From Diphasiastrum complanatum (taxonomy: Eukaryota; Streptophyta; Lycopodiopsida; Lycopodiales; Lycopodiaceae), in contig CM055099.1 in assembly GCA_029204225.1 (NCBI GenBank), forward strand, positions 45,945,193 through 46,009,192: 64,000 bases of DNA, read 5' to 3'. The translations under genes were made by a program, and so were the position numbers. The notes under the pieces are model-generated. The model was not told where the DNA came from and did not search any database. It worked only from the letters and a program-made list of their open reading frames with translations. This document shows, in pieces, positions 34,941 through 39,343 of this stretch (position 1 is its first letter; each line of letters opens with the position of its first letter).

Positions 34941-36069
34941 GTTTTGTAAAGACAATAAAAACACGGATATATGTCCAGTTAATCCACTTGGCTTCTTGAG
35001 CTTCTCTAATTCAGAACGATAATGCTCGATATATGCCTTAGCTGCTTTGTTTTGTTTATAATATGACAATTGGTTCATTTTTCATTTTTGGTTTGCCTCA
35101 TTTCTCCTTTGCTTTTATAGGGTGTATCACCATCTCCTGGAGTACGTCCTTATCCACCAGCAGCGGCACCAGTTGCAGCAGTACCAACAGCACCTCCAAG
35201 GCAACCAACGAATGTTCCTAGCATGATGTTACCTGCTCCAGCAATTCAACCAACTGTGCCTGCTCCTCGCAGTTTCAATCCAGTTAACACCCCAATGCCA
35301 CAGCCACCACAAGTTCATCAAGGAACAAATGCGATAAGGAGCCCCTCGATTCAACCACTAAGCGCACTTTTGTCCAGCAACACAGTGGTTGCATCACCAC
35401 CAAGCCCAGCTCCACAAGCACCGCCTCCTACAGTACACAATGTGGATACTTCAAATGTAGGAGGTACGGTTTGCTCGGTGCATGAGCTTTGAGCAATAAT
35501 GAACTTGAAACTAATCTAGTGGATTATTTGTTTATCTTCCATGCCTTTTTATCACTAGAGGAAGTGTTCTGAAATCATGCTAGTAGACCTCTTTTTGATT
35601 GAGGACTTTTGGTTGACCTTGTCAGCTGAACTGAAGCCTGCAGTTGCTGCATTGACAAAACTTTTTAATGAGACGTCAGAAGCTCTGGGTGGGAGCAAGG
35701 CGAATCCTGCTAAAAGAAGGGAAATAGAGGACAATTCAAGAAAGCTTGGAACTCTCTTTGTCAAGTTAAATTCAGCAGATCTATCTGCGAATGCCACATC
35801 CAAGCTGATTCAACTTTGCCAAGCATTGGATGCTGGAGACTATGCCACCGCTTTTCAAATACAAGTGTGTACATGTTTCTGACCTAGCTTTAAAGCTCAT
35901 GACACCTTGAATATTGCTGAAAACTGTCTTAGATTAGAGACTCCTTTTGACAATTCCATCTCGTCATTTTTTTGAACAGGTGGGATTGACAACTAGCGAT
36001 TGGGATGAATGTAGCTACTGGCTGGCTGCACTTAAGCGAATGATCAAAACTCGGCAAGTCTCAAGATAG
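2997..36069 (+). CDS. SEC31: SEC31-like COPII outer-coat protein, complete gene of 22 exons
   Basis: Spliced gene encoding the Sec31 subunit of the Sec13-Sec31 cage, which forms the outer COPII coat on ER exit sites and stimulates Sar1 GTP hydrolysis through Sec23. I joined 22 exons, using their similarity to Arabidopsis SEC31 as I recall it and GT-AG junctions (one GC-AG). The sum is 3513 nt, 1170 codons plus TAG, with every phase matching and no stop. Architecture: WD40 propeller about 1-400 (WD dipeptides at 152, 202, 250 and 294), alpha-solenoid ACE1 about 405-807, a Pro/Gln-rich Sec23-binding region about 810-1060 with PPP at 927-929 and 1048-1050, and a C-terminal helical domain about 1062-1170. 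Arabidopsis SEC31B is about 1100 residues, so the length fits. The start is the first ATG giving the family N-terminus. Five introns exceed 2 kb and are filled with repeats. Whether it is the A or B paralogue is not decided. Confidence 0.95.
3311..4109. other. Intron 1, first part
   Basis: Start of the 9.6-kb first intron. No coding similarity or repeat was recognised in this part. Confidence 0.6.
4110..4239 (+). repeat. Tandem duplication, two 65-bp units
   Basis: Units 4110-4174 and 4175-4239 differ at four positions that I can see. Each starts ATTGAAACC and ends GGCTTT plus one base. It lies in SEC31 intron 1 and has no coding meaning that I can see. Confidence 0.9.
4240..4709. other. Intron 1, unannotated stretch
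   Basis: AT-rich intronic sequence between the 65-bp duplication and a solo LTR. Nothing recognised. Confidence 0.5.
4715..5166 (+). mobile_element. Solo LTR with 5-bp target-site duplication
   Basis: 452 bp starting TGTTAGAAATAATAAATG and ending TTTGATTTCCTACA, flanked on both sides by TGGTC (4710-4714 and 5167-5171). A TATA-like CTATTTATATGTAC sits near 5000, a plausible U3 promoter. No primer-binding site follows and no internal region is present, so this is a solo LTR left by LTR-LTR recombination. Orientation follows the TATA position. Confidence 0.7.
5172..6149. other. Intron 1, unannotated stretch
   Basis: No recognisable gene or mobile element; short ORFs here have no coding character. 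Confidence 0.5.
6150..6660. repeat. GC-rich palindromic repeat block in intron 1
   Basis: A C-rich tract (6158-6235) is followed by inverted and direct repeats. An 18-bp perfect inverted repeat pairs 6331-6348 (GCTCACGCTGCCCGTCAC) with 6422-6439. A 13-bp hairpin with a 2-nt loop occupies 6479-6506. TCACGCGTGA is at 6442-6451 and GGCCGC/GCGGCC at 6261-6273. The phrase CCGAGCGTGA occurs three times (about 6416, 6578, 6623) and ACTTGGG(C/G) three times. Base composition is far from the AT-rich surroundings. Possible non-autonomous foldback element. Confidence 0.75.
6661..7709. other. Intron 1, unannotated stretch
   Basis: No gene or element recognised before the (TC)n tract. Confidence 0.5.
7710..7752 (+). 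repeat. (TC)n microsatellite
   Basis: About 21 TC dinucleotides on the + strand within SEC31 intron 1. It is followed by degenerate repeats of GCGCCCTCCATCGC up to about 7880. ORFs encoding poly-Ser-Leu or Arg-Glu here are artefacts. Confidence 0.97.
7932..8894 (+). pseudogene. Possible LINE ORF1-like remnant, frameshifted
   Basis: Three overlapping frames read as one broken protein: a Ser/Pro/Thr-rich N-terminus from about 7956 ([11 protein letters not shown]), a coiled-coil-like stretch ([25 protein letters not shown]) from 8267, and [20 protein letters not shown] followed, after a shift, by [13 protein letters not shown] and AGKR-like [11 protein letters not shown] ending in a stop at 8892-8894. 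A coiled coil followed by a VRV.G(I/L)P fold and a YLDED..T segment resembles ORF1 proteins of non-LTR retrotransposons. The assignment is tentative. Confidence 0.45.
8951..10390 (-). pseudogene. Ty3 (Gypsy) gag-protease remnant, antisense in intron 1
   Basis: Minus strand. The start is [17 protein letters not shown] at about 10390, broken by a stop. Then comes a retrotransposon gag domain ([54 protein letters not shown]), a basic linker and zinc-knuckle area (9500-9710), and a retropepsin-like region (8951-9235, [20 protein letters not shown]). Several frameshifts and stops separate the pieces, and RT, RNase H and integrase are absent. Confidence 0.8.
10391..11348. other. Intron 1, leader-like and unannotated sequence
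   Basis: Probably begins with the untranslated leader of the antisense Ty3 remnant, then AT-rich sequence. No gene recognised. A short phrase near 11180 (TCTACCCAAGA) recurs near 23655 in intron 10. Confidence 0.45.
11349..11432 (+). repeat. Dispersed repeat shared by introns 1 and 18
   Basis: Starts TTTCTAAGCTTTA and shares CACTGACTTCTC and AAATTTGTGAA(A/T)TT with 33026-33104 in the same orientation. This shows that a repeat family seeded two introns of one gene. Confidence 0.7.
11864..12390 (-). pseudogene. Non-LTR retrotransposon reverse-transcriptase remnant
   Basis: The minus strand from 12390 reads the RT catalytic motif [19 protein letters not shown], then [12 protein letters not shown] (RT thumb), interrupted by stops. 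A later ORF (12160-11864) gives a C-terminal segment with [13 protein letters not shown]...LELDW, typical of LINE RT ends. The order and motifs resemble LINE/RTE-type elements. It is broken by stops and frameshifts and antisense to SEC31. Confidence 0.68.
12391..12848. other. Intron 1, last unannotated stretch
   Basis: No coding or repeat signal recognised before the (GA)n tract near exon 2. Confidence 0.5.
12849..12907 (+). repeat. (GA)n microsatellite next to exon 2
   Basis: About 29 GA repeats ending 27 bp before exon 2 of SEC31, where the branch-point and polypyrimidine region is expected. Only the short TTGTTGTGCTGTTGCCAG remains as acceptor context. It is complementary to (TC)n tracts at 7710-7752 and 34885-34938 in the same transcript. 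Confidence 0.97.
12935..12998 (+). CDS. SEC31: SEC31 exon 2
   Basis: 64 nt completing codon 105 and encoding 21 more residues ending [10 protein letters not shown]. Acceptor TTGCCAG|T, donor GCT|GTAAGT. The exon begins only 27 bp after a (GA)n tract. Confidence 0.88.
13152..13274 (+). CDS. SEC31: SEC31 exon 3
   Basis: 41 codons encoding a WD40 blade (VRGLEFND...[13 protein letters not shown]...PSHFP). Acceptor GAGACAG|GTA, donor AAG|GTTAGA. Confidence 0.95.
13442..13538 (+). CDS. SEC31: SEC31 exon 4
   Basis: 32 codons plus one base, with the conserved [18 protein letters not shown] segment of the propeller. Acceptor TGTATAG|G, donor TG|GTGAGC. Confidence 0.95.
13863..13899 (+). CDS. SEC31: SEC31 exon 5 (ends at a GC donor)
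   Basis: 37 nt encoding [12 protein letters not shown] plus two bases. The phase-correct junction to exon 6 requires the donor ATCAG|GCATGT, a GC-AG intron. The nearest downstream GT would break the frame with the only good acceptor. Confidence 0.9.
13900..14099 (+). other. SEC31: SEC31 intron 5, GC-AG type
   Basis: The donor reads CAG|GCATGT and the acceptor GTGTAG|T. Joining these keeps phase and the conserved protein (KPVI then a serine-phenylalanine-threonine). GC-AG introns are a known minority class of U2 introns. Confidence 0.85.
14100..14208 (+). CDS. SEC31: SEC31 exon 6
   Basis: Completes the serine codon from exon 5 and encodes the [16 protein letters not shown]...[10 protein letters not shown] segment. 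Acceptor GGTGTAG|T, donor CAG|GTATGT. Confidence 0.94.
14448..14505 (+). CDS. SEC31: SEC31 exon 7
   Basis: 19 codons plus one base, VWDLRN...ELVGHTK, a WD40 blade end and the start of the next. Acceptor CTTGCAG|G, donor AAAG|GTATTT. Confidence 0.95.
14670..14767 (+). CDS. SEC31: SEC31 exon 8
   Basis: Encodes [20 protein letters not shown] and DNRTLCWDT, the best conserved blade of the Sec31 propeller. Acceptor ACCTCAG|G, donor GAG|GTATAC. Confidence 0.95.
15210..15329 (+). CDS. SEC31: SEC31 exon 9
   Basis: 40 codons with [17 protein letters not shown] and [11 protein letters not shown]. Donor GAG|GTGAAG. Intron 9 (15330-22878) is 7549 bp and holds a chromovirus. Confidence 0.95.
15330..16224. 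other. Intron 9, first part
   Basis: No gene recognised. Confidence 0.5.
16225..16575 (+). repeat. Short tandem duplications in intron 9
   Basis: Two copies of AAATAGATGCCATAA(G/A)(T/C)TCAG run on at about 16226 and 16266. Near 16505-16575 there are three copies of CAAACAAAAATG followed by AATT(C/T)AGGAGAAT in two of them. Non-coding. Confidence 0.75.
16631..18250 (+). mobile_element. 5' LTR and leader of chromovirus (inner edge uncertain)
   Basis: Starts TGTTATGTTTATGACCAGTA, matching the sequence after the polypurine tract at 22431. A TATATAT box near 17085 suits a U3 promoter. The LTR/leader boundary could not be placed because no clear primer-binding site was found; 18250 is an estimate. 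Hydrophobic ORFs inside (16960-17349) are not supported as genes. Confidence 0.6.
18743..19528 (+). CDS. Ty3 chromovirus gag (in intron 9)
   Basis: A 261-codon ORF. The gag domain is [47 protein letters not shown] and [16 protein letters not shown]. The C-terminal zinc knuckle [14 protein letters not shown] (CX2CX4HX4C) is intact. It ends in a stop just after overlapping the next ORF, which continues with the protease. The gag is short between domain and knuckle, suggesting an internal deletion. Confidence 0.88.
   Translation: MSMALNDMNNRNQMRDQQMEVLLNQVKLMSSPNLGFQPEVYAGEKKEKKPEVVEDWLAKWSSYFNLHGVPDDKRIESVVLFLRDKASSWWRDLLVKPTTWDAFAKVFKKAFVIADDVDYYLKFVNCKMGTKSLDSYIQEFMDLWNRVPSFDAKFALWQFVLGLPADYQNKSEPRKPKRKRFKKSMSREKAKKENLCFVCKKPGHMMQFCPERKKVSAHMIEIPGGNGKTLEINPTDCECECSCSSTSFLPNEQLAQLKIKK
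19525..20997 (+). pseudogene. Ty3 chromovirus protease-RT-RNase H, internally deleted
   Basis: 490 codons: retropepsin ([13 protein letters not shown]), reverse transcriptase ([50 protein letters not shown]) and then, directly after VEHLKIIL, the RNase H end ([41 protein letters not shown]). The RT thumb and connection and most of RNase H are missing in frame, so the enzyme cannot be complete. Ends at TAG 20997. Confidence 0.88.
21070..21979 (+). pseudogene. Ty3 chromovirus integrase, frameshifted
   Basis: Two overlapping frames. 21070-21432 has the HHCC zinc-binding domain ([16 protein letters not shown]...FYWPKLRPY...[12 protein letters not shown]). 21422-21979 has the core, with [16 protein letters not shown] and [16 protein letters not shown]. 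The frame break lies between the first catalytic Asp region and the rest of the core. It continues at 22049 with the C-terminal part. Confidence 0.87.
22049..22402 (+). pseudogene. Integrase C-terminus with chromodomain
   Basis: [18 protein letters not shown] and [10 protein letters not shown] are the integrase C-terminal module. [17 protein letters not shown] is a chromodomain-like end, placing the element among chromoviruses. A frameshift separates it from the integrase core. Confidence 0.85.
22431..22495 (+). mobile_element. Truncated 3' LTR of the chromovirus
   Basis: After the polypurine tract AAGGAGGGAAGAA comes TGTTATGTCCATGACCAGTA, then CCTAGTCTTGGATACACG, both present in the 5' LTR (16631 on and about 16815) but about 160 bp closer together. 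Similarity stops after about 65 bp, so the 3' LTR is deleted and truncated. Confidence 0.75.
22502..22620. repeat. Palindrome cluster with GGAACG core (intron 9)
   Basis: Contains TTCCT-A-AGGAA at about 22520, and a hairpin with arms TTAGGAACG (22584-22592) and CGTTCCTAA (22596-22604) around a 3-nt loop, flanked by outer ACGGAA and TTCCGT. It starts right after the truncated LTR. Confidence 0.75.
22879..22945 (+). CDS. SEC31: SEC31 exon 10
   Basis: 22 codons plus one base, beginning ACSR, matching the GCSR start of the equivalent Arabidopsis segment. Acceptor GCACAG|G, donor CTG|GTTAGC. The rest of this linker exon is poorly conserved. Confidence 0.87.
22946..25561. other. SEC31 intron 10
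   Basis: 2616 bp of AT-rich sequence with no recognisable gene or intact element. A phrase near 23655 resembles one near 11180. Confidence 0.6.
25562..25686 (+). CDS. SEC31: SEC31 exon 11
   Basis: Encodes [20 protein letters not shown], a hallmark of Sec31 after the propeller. Acceptor TACCAG|T, donor GAG|GTGATT. Confidence 0.95.
25787..25914 (+). CDS. SEC31: SEC31 exon 12
   Basis: Encodes [18 protein letters not shown] and the start of the alpha-solenoid. Acceptor CTCCAG|G, donor AAG|GTGCAT. Confidence 0.95.
26015..26606 (+). CDS. SEC31: SEC31 exon 13
   Basis: The largest exon (592 nt). An acidic, low-conservation linker is followed by the conserved ACE1 segment [20 protein letters not shown] and [17 protein letters not shown]. 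Acceptor GAACAG|T, donor AAG|GTAGCC. Confidence 0.96.
26871..26963 (+). CDS. SEC31: SEC31 exon 14
   Basis: 31 codons, [13 protein letters not shown]...[13 protein letters not shown]1 helices. Acceptor TTTCAG|G, donor ACT|GTAAGA. Confidence 0.95.
27098..27283 (+). CDS. SEC31: SEC31 exon 15
   Basis: 62 codons including [20 protein letters not shown], strongly conserved in Sec31 ACE1. Acceptor TTGCAG|T, donor CAG|GTAGAG. Confidence 0.95.
27423..27633 (+). CDS. SEC31: SEC31 exon 16
   Basis: Encodes [20 protein letters not shown] and [15 protein letters not shown], the end of ACE1. Acceptor CTCACAG|G, donor CAAG|GTAAAT. Intron 16 is 3949 bp. Confidence 0.95.
27634..28501. other. Intron 16, first part
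   Basis: No gene recognised before the inverted-repeat nest. Confidence 0.5.
28502..29396. mobile_element. Foldback-type element with about 185-bp inverted repeats
   Basis: 28526-28711 and 29219-29396 are imperfect inverted copies of each other (for example GTAAGTGGCTGATGTGGCCC against GGGCCACATCAGCCACTTAC). They enclose two tandem 205-bp units at 28719-28923 and 28924-29127 (each starts CTTTCAAGTCACC and contains CCAACCAATCTAGATCAATC). There is no transposase ORF. The layout resembles a foldback or MULE-type non-autonomous element. Confidence 0.7.
29535..29724 (+). repeat. Third copy of the foldback arm
   Basis: Direct repeat of 28502-28690, starting TGTCATGTCCACGATTGGTC against TGTCATGCCCATGATTGGTC, continuing through GGATCTGTGTCCC and AAATCATAATCAATGG. 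It may be the end of a neighbouring or nested copy. Confidence 0.75.
30085..30300. repeat. Inverted piece of the 205-bp unit and a local duplication
   Basis: Near 30095-30130 the sequence GAGGTGAGCTTGATTTGTGA is the reverse complement of part of the 205-bp unit. Farther on, ATAGCGTGGCTCAGACA occurs twice (about 30163 and 30256), each followed by a CGGA-containing variant. Confidence 0.6.
30355..30640 (+). pseudogene. FANCI: FANCI-like gene fragment inside SEC31 intron 16
   Basis: One open frame (an ATG at 30380, stop at 30640) reads [40 protein letters not shown] and [12 protein letters not shown]. This matches, as I recall the family, a solenoid segment of FANCI, the Fanconi anaemia DNA cross-link repair protein, with the pattern EGT..LH..FA.K.D..LG, then S..RI.RF, then LLKT....S..D. 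Only about 75 residues are present, of more than 1300 in the whole protein. The frame meets a stop upstream (about 30352), and similarity ends after TSYRD. It therefore looks like a captured or retro-inserted fragment, not a gene. It lies beside the foldback nest. Confidence 0.6.
30755..30820. repeat. Palindrome cluster with GTTCCG core (intron 16)
   Basis: Arms CGTTCCGAGC (30759-30768) and GCTCGGAACG (30805-30814) are perfect complements and enclose the palindrome GTTCCGGAAC (30775-30784). Confidence 0.85.
30821..31582. other. Intron 16, last part
   Basis: No gene recognised up to exon 17. Confidence 0.5.
31583..31713 (+). CDS. SEC31: SEC31 exon 17
   Basis: Start of the Pro/Gln/Ser-rich Sec23-binding region. 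Acceptor CCTGCAG|T completes a valine codon from exon 16; donor CAG|GTAAGT. Conservation is low here, and the call rests on phase and composition. Confidence 0.85.
31952..32134 (+). CDS. SEC31: SEC31 exon 18
   Basis: 61 codons rich in Tyr, Pro and Gln ([17 protein letters not shown]). Acceptor ATTCAG|G, donor ATG|GTAGTA. Intron 18 is 2627 bp and carries the palindrome cluster. Confidence 0.88.
32135..33025. other. Intron 18, first part
   Basis: No gene or element recognised. Confidence 0.5.
33026..33104 (+). repeat. Dispersed repeat shared with intron 1
   Basis: Second copy of the repeat at 11349-11432; both read TTCTAAGCTTTA, CACTGACTTCTC and GATATATTC. Confidence 0.7.
33531..33688. repeat. 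Cluster of four perfect palindromes/hairpins (intron 18)
   Basis: GGGAAACGCGTTTCCC at 33535-33550 (16 bp). The same core extended to 22 bp with GCT/AGC flanks lies at 33562-33583. The same core extended to 30 bp with CCCATCA/TGATGGG flanks lies at 33635-33664. A hairpin follows with arms GGCCATTTGTT (33663-33673) and AACAAATGGCC (33678-33688) and a 4-nt loop. Between them lie single half-sites (GTTTCCCC, GGGAAAT). No ORF is supported. Confidence 0.93.
33689..34761. other. Intron 18, last part
   Basis: No gene recognised. An ORF at 33970-34311 has no coding support. Confidence 0.5.
34762..34866 (+). CDS. SEC31: SEC31 exon 19
   Basis: 35 codons with [15 protein letters not shown], a PPP motif of the kind that binds the Sec23 gelsolin domain. 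Acceptor TGGCAG|T, donor CAG|GTATGA. A (TC)n tract begins 18 bp into the intron. Confidence 0.9.
34885..34938 (+). repeat. (TC)n microsatellite at the start of intron 19
   Basis: About 27 TC repeats beginning 18 bp after the exon 19 donor. Confidence 0.97.
35121..35463 (+). CDS. SEC31: SEC31 exon 20
   Basis: 114 codons plus one base of Pro/Ala-rich sequence ending [16 protein letters not shown], the conserved PPPTVQ.ADTSNV motif preceding the C-terminal helical domain. Acceptor TTATAG|G, donor GAG|GTACGG. Confidence 0.93.
35626..35864 (+). CDS. SEC31: SEC31 exon 21
   Basis: C-terminal helical domain: [34 protein letters not shown] and [20 protein letters not shown]. Acceptor TGTCAG|C, donor CAA|GTGTGT. 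Confidence 0.96.
35980..36069 (+). CDS. SEC31: SEC31 exon 22 and stop codon
   Basis: Encodes [20 protein letters not shown] and eight further residues, then TAG. Acceptor GAACAG|G. It matches the family C-terminus in length and sequence. Confidence 0.95.
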   Translation: MGLTTSDWDECSYWLAALKRMIKTRQVSR

Positions 36070-36856
36070 TTCGCATAAGGAACCTTGGTTCACATGCAAT
36101 CAAAAAGATAGGAATATGAGCTCGTTCTAACTTCTTGACAAGCTTGATCAGGTCCTATCTAGGAAAGATAGGTTTAGCCGTTCTATTTTTTTTGGTAGGC
36201 TGATCCTTCACATGAGGTACTTGGCTGCCAGGTCGTCATGTGTGAGAGGCCATTCAGCTTATGAAGATATTCCATGAAATTAATAAATCCATGTTTCTGA
36301 TGAAAGTTAGCCTTTTGCTTTCAGTCAGTCAGCCTTGCACATTATGAAAAGACCTGCTAGAAAGTACTGTTTTTGAAGTGAACCTGGTGTATTTGAAGTC
36401 TGATAGGTTGTACTGGATATGTTTTTGGCCTTATGTCCCATGTAGATATTAGATTATGCTTTTCATTGAGGCATAGCTTTAGAACCAATATATGTGTGGA
36501 AGGTAGAGTGTTGCATTGTGCCTATTGGCACGCTTGTTGGATTTTACAGTTATCTATTGTTGAGCAGAAATTGGAGTTAATTGATCTAATGGAGATGAAA
36601 GCTCTTCTATGTTTTGGGTGTTTGCTTTCTCCATTATCGTAAAATTTTAGGTGTTTGCATAGCATAAAGTTCAACTTGGCTTCGTTTCACTTTCCAGAAG
36701 ATTCTGTTGTAAGAGTTATGCTCTGGTTTTTGCGGTTCTCCTGTGGTGCAAGTGTGACTTCTGAGTTCAATCAAGAAAGGCATCGTTTCACTTCACCTGT
36801 TTGGGCAATTGCATTATGGGCAGGCTGGTTTAAGAGCTGACTGTATGTGGGCATCA
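36070..36856 (+). other. SEC31 3'UTR and downstream flank
   Basis: No further ORF with coding character. The cleavage site is not fixed; an AATAAA-like TTAATAAATCC lies near 36280. Confidence 0.45.
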
Positions 36857-37246
36857 TAGCATTCTGAAAACATGAGAGAACTTGCGCTGGACGTTTTTAC
36901 ATCTCCTTGTAGTTGTGCCGAATCGCTGCAAAGAAATCAGTTTCAGAAACAGTCAGTGACTAACATTACTTGCATTTATTTTTCCAAACGTTTCACATGC
37001 ATGAATAAAAAGCACATGGGAATCACTTGGTACTGCAGTTACCAAAGCTAATTGACATGATTACAAGCACTAGTCCTGTATGGCTAGGAACTCTCCAGAG
37101 CTGATGGTATACAAGTATAATAGCATTCTGAAAATACGAGAGATTTTGTTGCTGTGGGTTTTTACATCTCCTTGTAGTTGTGCCGAATTTCTGGCTGCAA
37201 GAGATCAGTTTTAGAAACAGTCAGTGACTATCATTACTCGCATTAA
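36857..37246 (+). repeat. Duplicated block, period about 264 bp
   Basis: Segments starting TAGCATTCTGAAAA at 36857 and 37121 both continue with TTTTTACATCTCCTTGTAGT and AACAGTCAGTGACTA. They lie downstream of SEC31 and are non-coding. Confidence 0.8.
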
Positions 37247-38112
37247 ATTTTCGAAGTATTTGGTTTGAAACAGGCGGGAAAAGAATGTGGTTTTCTTGTT
37301 TGATTCCCATTTATATCAACCAAAGCGAACTCAGTCCTAGTAATTTGGGATAAAAAATCTGGTCTGGGCAAAATATTGTATGTGTGAGAAGCAGCATACT
37401 CCTGGCATCCTGACAAAAGTGTGAAGGTGCTATTCATAGCATATAATGGATGATTTTCCTGACCCTAGTAATGCTAATGGCTTAGAAGTAGTTTGTGTTT
37501 ATCAAAGAGACATCCATGTGGACCATCTTCTTACTTAGACAGTTTCAGGCTTTTATGCCAAAATCCACATATTGAGAAACAAGTGCATATTGCAAAGGTG
37601 AGAAACAAGTGCCACCTAGTAGACGAGGGTTTGCTTAAATGTGGTTGTGCAACATCATGCATATTGTGACATTTTTGAAAATTTCATACATAATAGCAGT
37701 GTGGAGACAGATATGGCCAGCGCATTAACTACAATCGGTATTTCTTGATCAGCCTACCCACCACTACAATATAAAGTTTTGCAAGCTCTCTTAGAAGTGG
37801 TGCAAATACAAGTAAGCTCTTATGCAAACTGACATCAGCCAAAATTGGATATTTTTTTATAGTTATGGTCATGGGGTTTTTGACAGACTTATGCATGAGT
37901 GTTGTAGCAAAACTCTAGTGATATGATAGATGCAAGGATATGATAATCAATAGAAAATATTTACACGATACTTGGTGATAAAGGAAAATTGTAGAATATT
38001 TATCAATAATCAATTTTCGATATTGACAACAACAAAAACAACTCTATTAACCAACATCTACTCAAAATTCAAATTGAAAAAAGAAAGAGTAAATGAATCT
38101 TCAGCATTGCAT
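37247..38112. other. Intergenic sequence
   Basis: AT-rich, nothing recognised. Confidence 0.5.
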
Positions 38113-38602
38113 ATCTTGTATATACCATTATGACTAGTACATATCATCATTAGACATGTGTGGAGCCTGTTCCCACGTGTGAAATAATTGCATTTATCAT
38201 TTAGATGAGTCATATAGGTTGTACATAACCATTCCATTTGAGATCTAGTGGCTAAAATGGCCAAAATCTAGTTTTCTAGCTATATGCCACTTGGCATCAT
38301 GTTATTGGTAGGAAAAGCTATTTCACATGGATAGCAGTGATCTCACACGTGCCAAGGACTGCTCACATGTGTGAAAACATCAGTAGTAGGTGAGATCCAA
38401 CTTGTAGTAAATATTTGTGCAAGTCCCTATAAATTAGGAAAATTGCCTAAAATCAAGGGAGGTGGCTATACGTTAGGAAACTTGGTCCATGTGCCATATT
38501 GATGATTATTGGTGGATCCTTCTCACACGTGCCAAATCAGCTGAGTAAGCATCAACTCTTGTGTATATATAGTGGCTCATTTGGCCATACTTGACATGGA
38601 AG
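38113..38602 (+). mobile_element. LTR-like repeat, copy 1 (left flank of Copia)
   Basis: About 490 bp, estimated by eye at over 90% identical to 44664-45166 in the same orientation and also similar to 63681-63967. It includes TATATATAG near 38567 and repeated ACACGTG palindromes. Its match to copy 2 stops abruptly after GACATGGAAG, before any primer-binding site, so it is a truncated or recombined LTR. Confidence 0.8.
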
Positions 38603-39343
38603 GTTAAGATTTACAAGCAAATCTAATAAAAAAGTTTGCAGATTTGATCAGATTTCAAGCTAGGAATTGTCTAGATTCTACTTTCTAGCTACTTTGCAGT
38701 TTTCTGGTGATTTAGAGCTTCAAAACACTTTGAATGGTCCACATCAGGTACTGTACGGAATTTCAGGTGTTGGCATGTGTGAAATCCGCCCATTTTCAGT
38801 TTGGTGGTTATCTCTCACCTTAGATCCAAATTTCATGCGAATTAGCCCCCTAGAAAGCTAGAAATGTGTAGAATCTGATGCAATTTGAATTATGACAGTT
38901 GGATAAGCCAATCAAAAGTTATAAGCTTTTGAAGAGTCGTAGGCAGGGCGCCTAGACCTGTGGCAAATCGTGTGTACATGTCATTTATTGCTTGAATGAT
39001 CACAAAAATCATCCAGAAGTTGAACAATCTCATCTATATGTGATTTAGACAAAATTTATAGGTTCTAGGCAAATTGTTTCATACAAATAGATTGTATTTG
39101 AGTCAATTTGACATTTTTGGAGTATTTCACAAGTGTGAAATTCAGAGAACCATGACTTTTGCCATACTTCATCTTTTTTGATGATTCAAATCTTGTTTTG
39201 GAGAGATTGTCAAGCTACTGAGTTCTATCTCACAGTTTTTTGCTTAGTCTTACATAGGATTTGGTTTTGTACCCTTGATTGGTTCCTATAGTGAGAAGAT
39301 AAGCAATTCTCTCATCCATCTTTTTTGATTTCCATCATTCTTT
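38603..39343 (+). mobile_element. Leader of the Copia element
   Basis: Untranslated sequence between the LTR-like repeat and the gag start. No primer-binding site could be identified, and nothing else is recognised. Confidence 0.45.

Noticed and set aside
38113-38602. Solo LTR with its own target duplication
   Set aside because: No matching flanks were found, and its right edge lacks the LTR end seen in copy 2; it is better read as the truncated left LTR.
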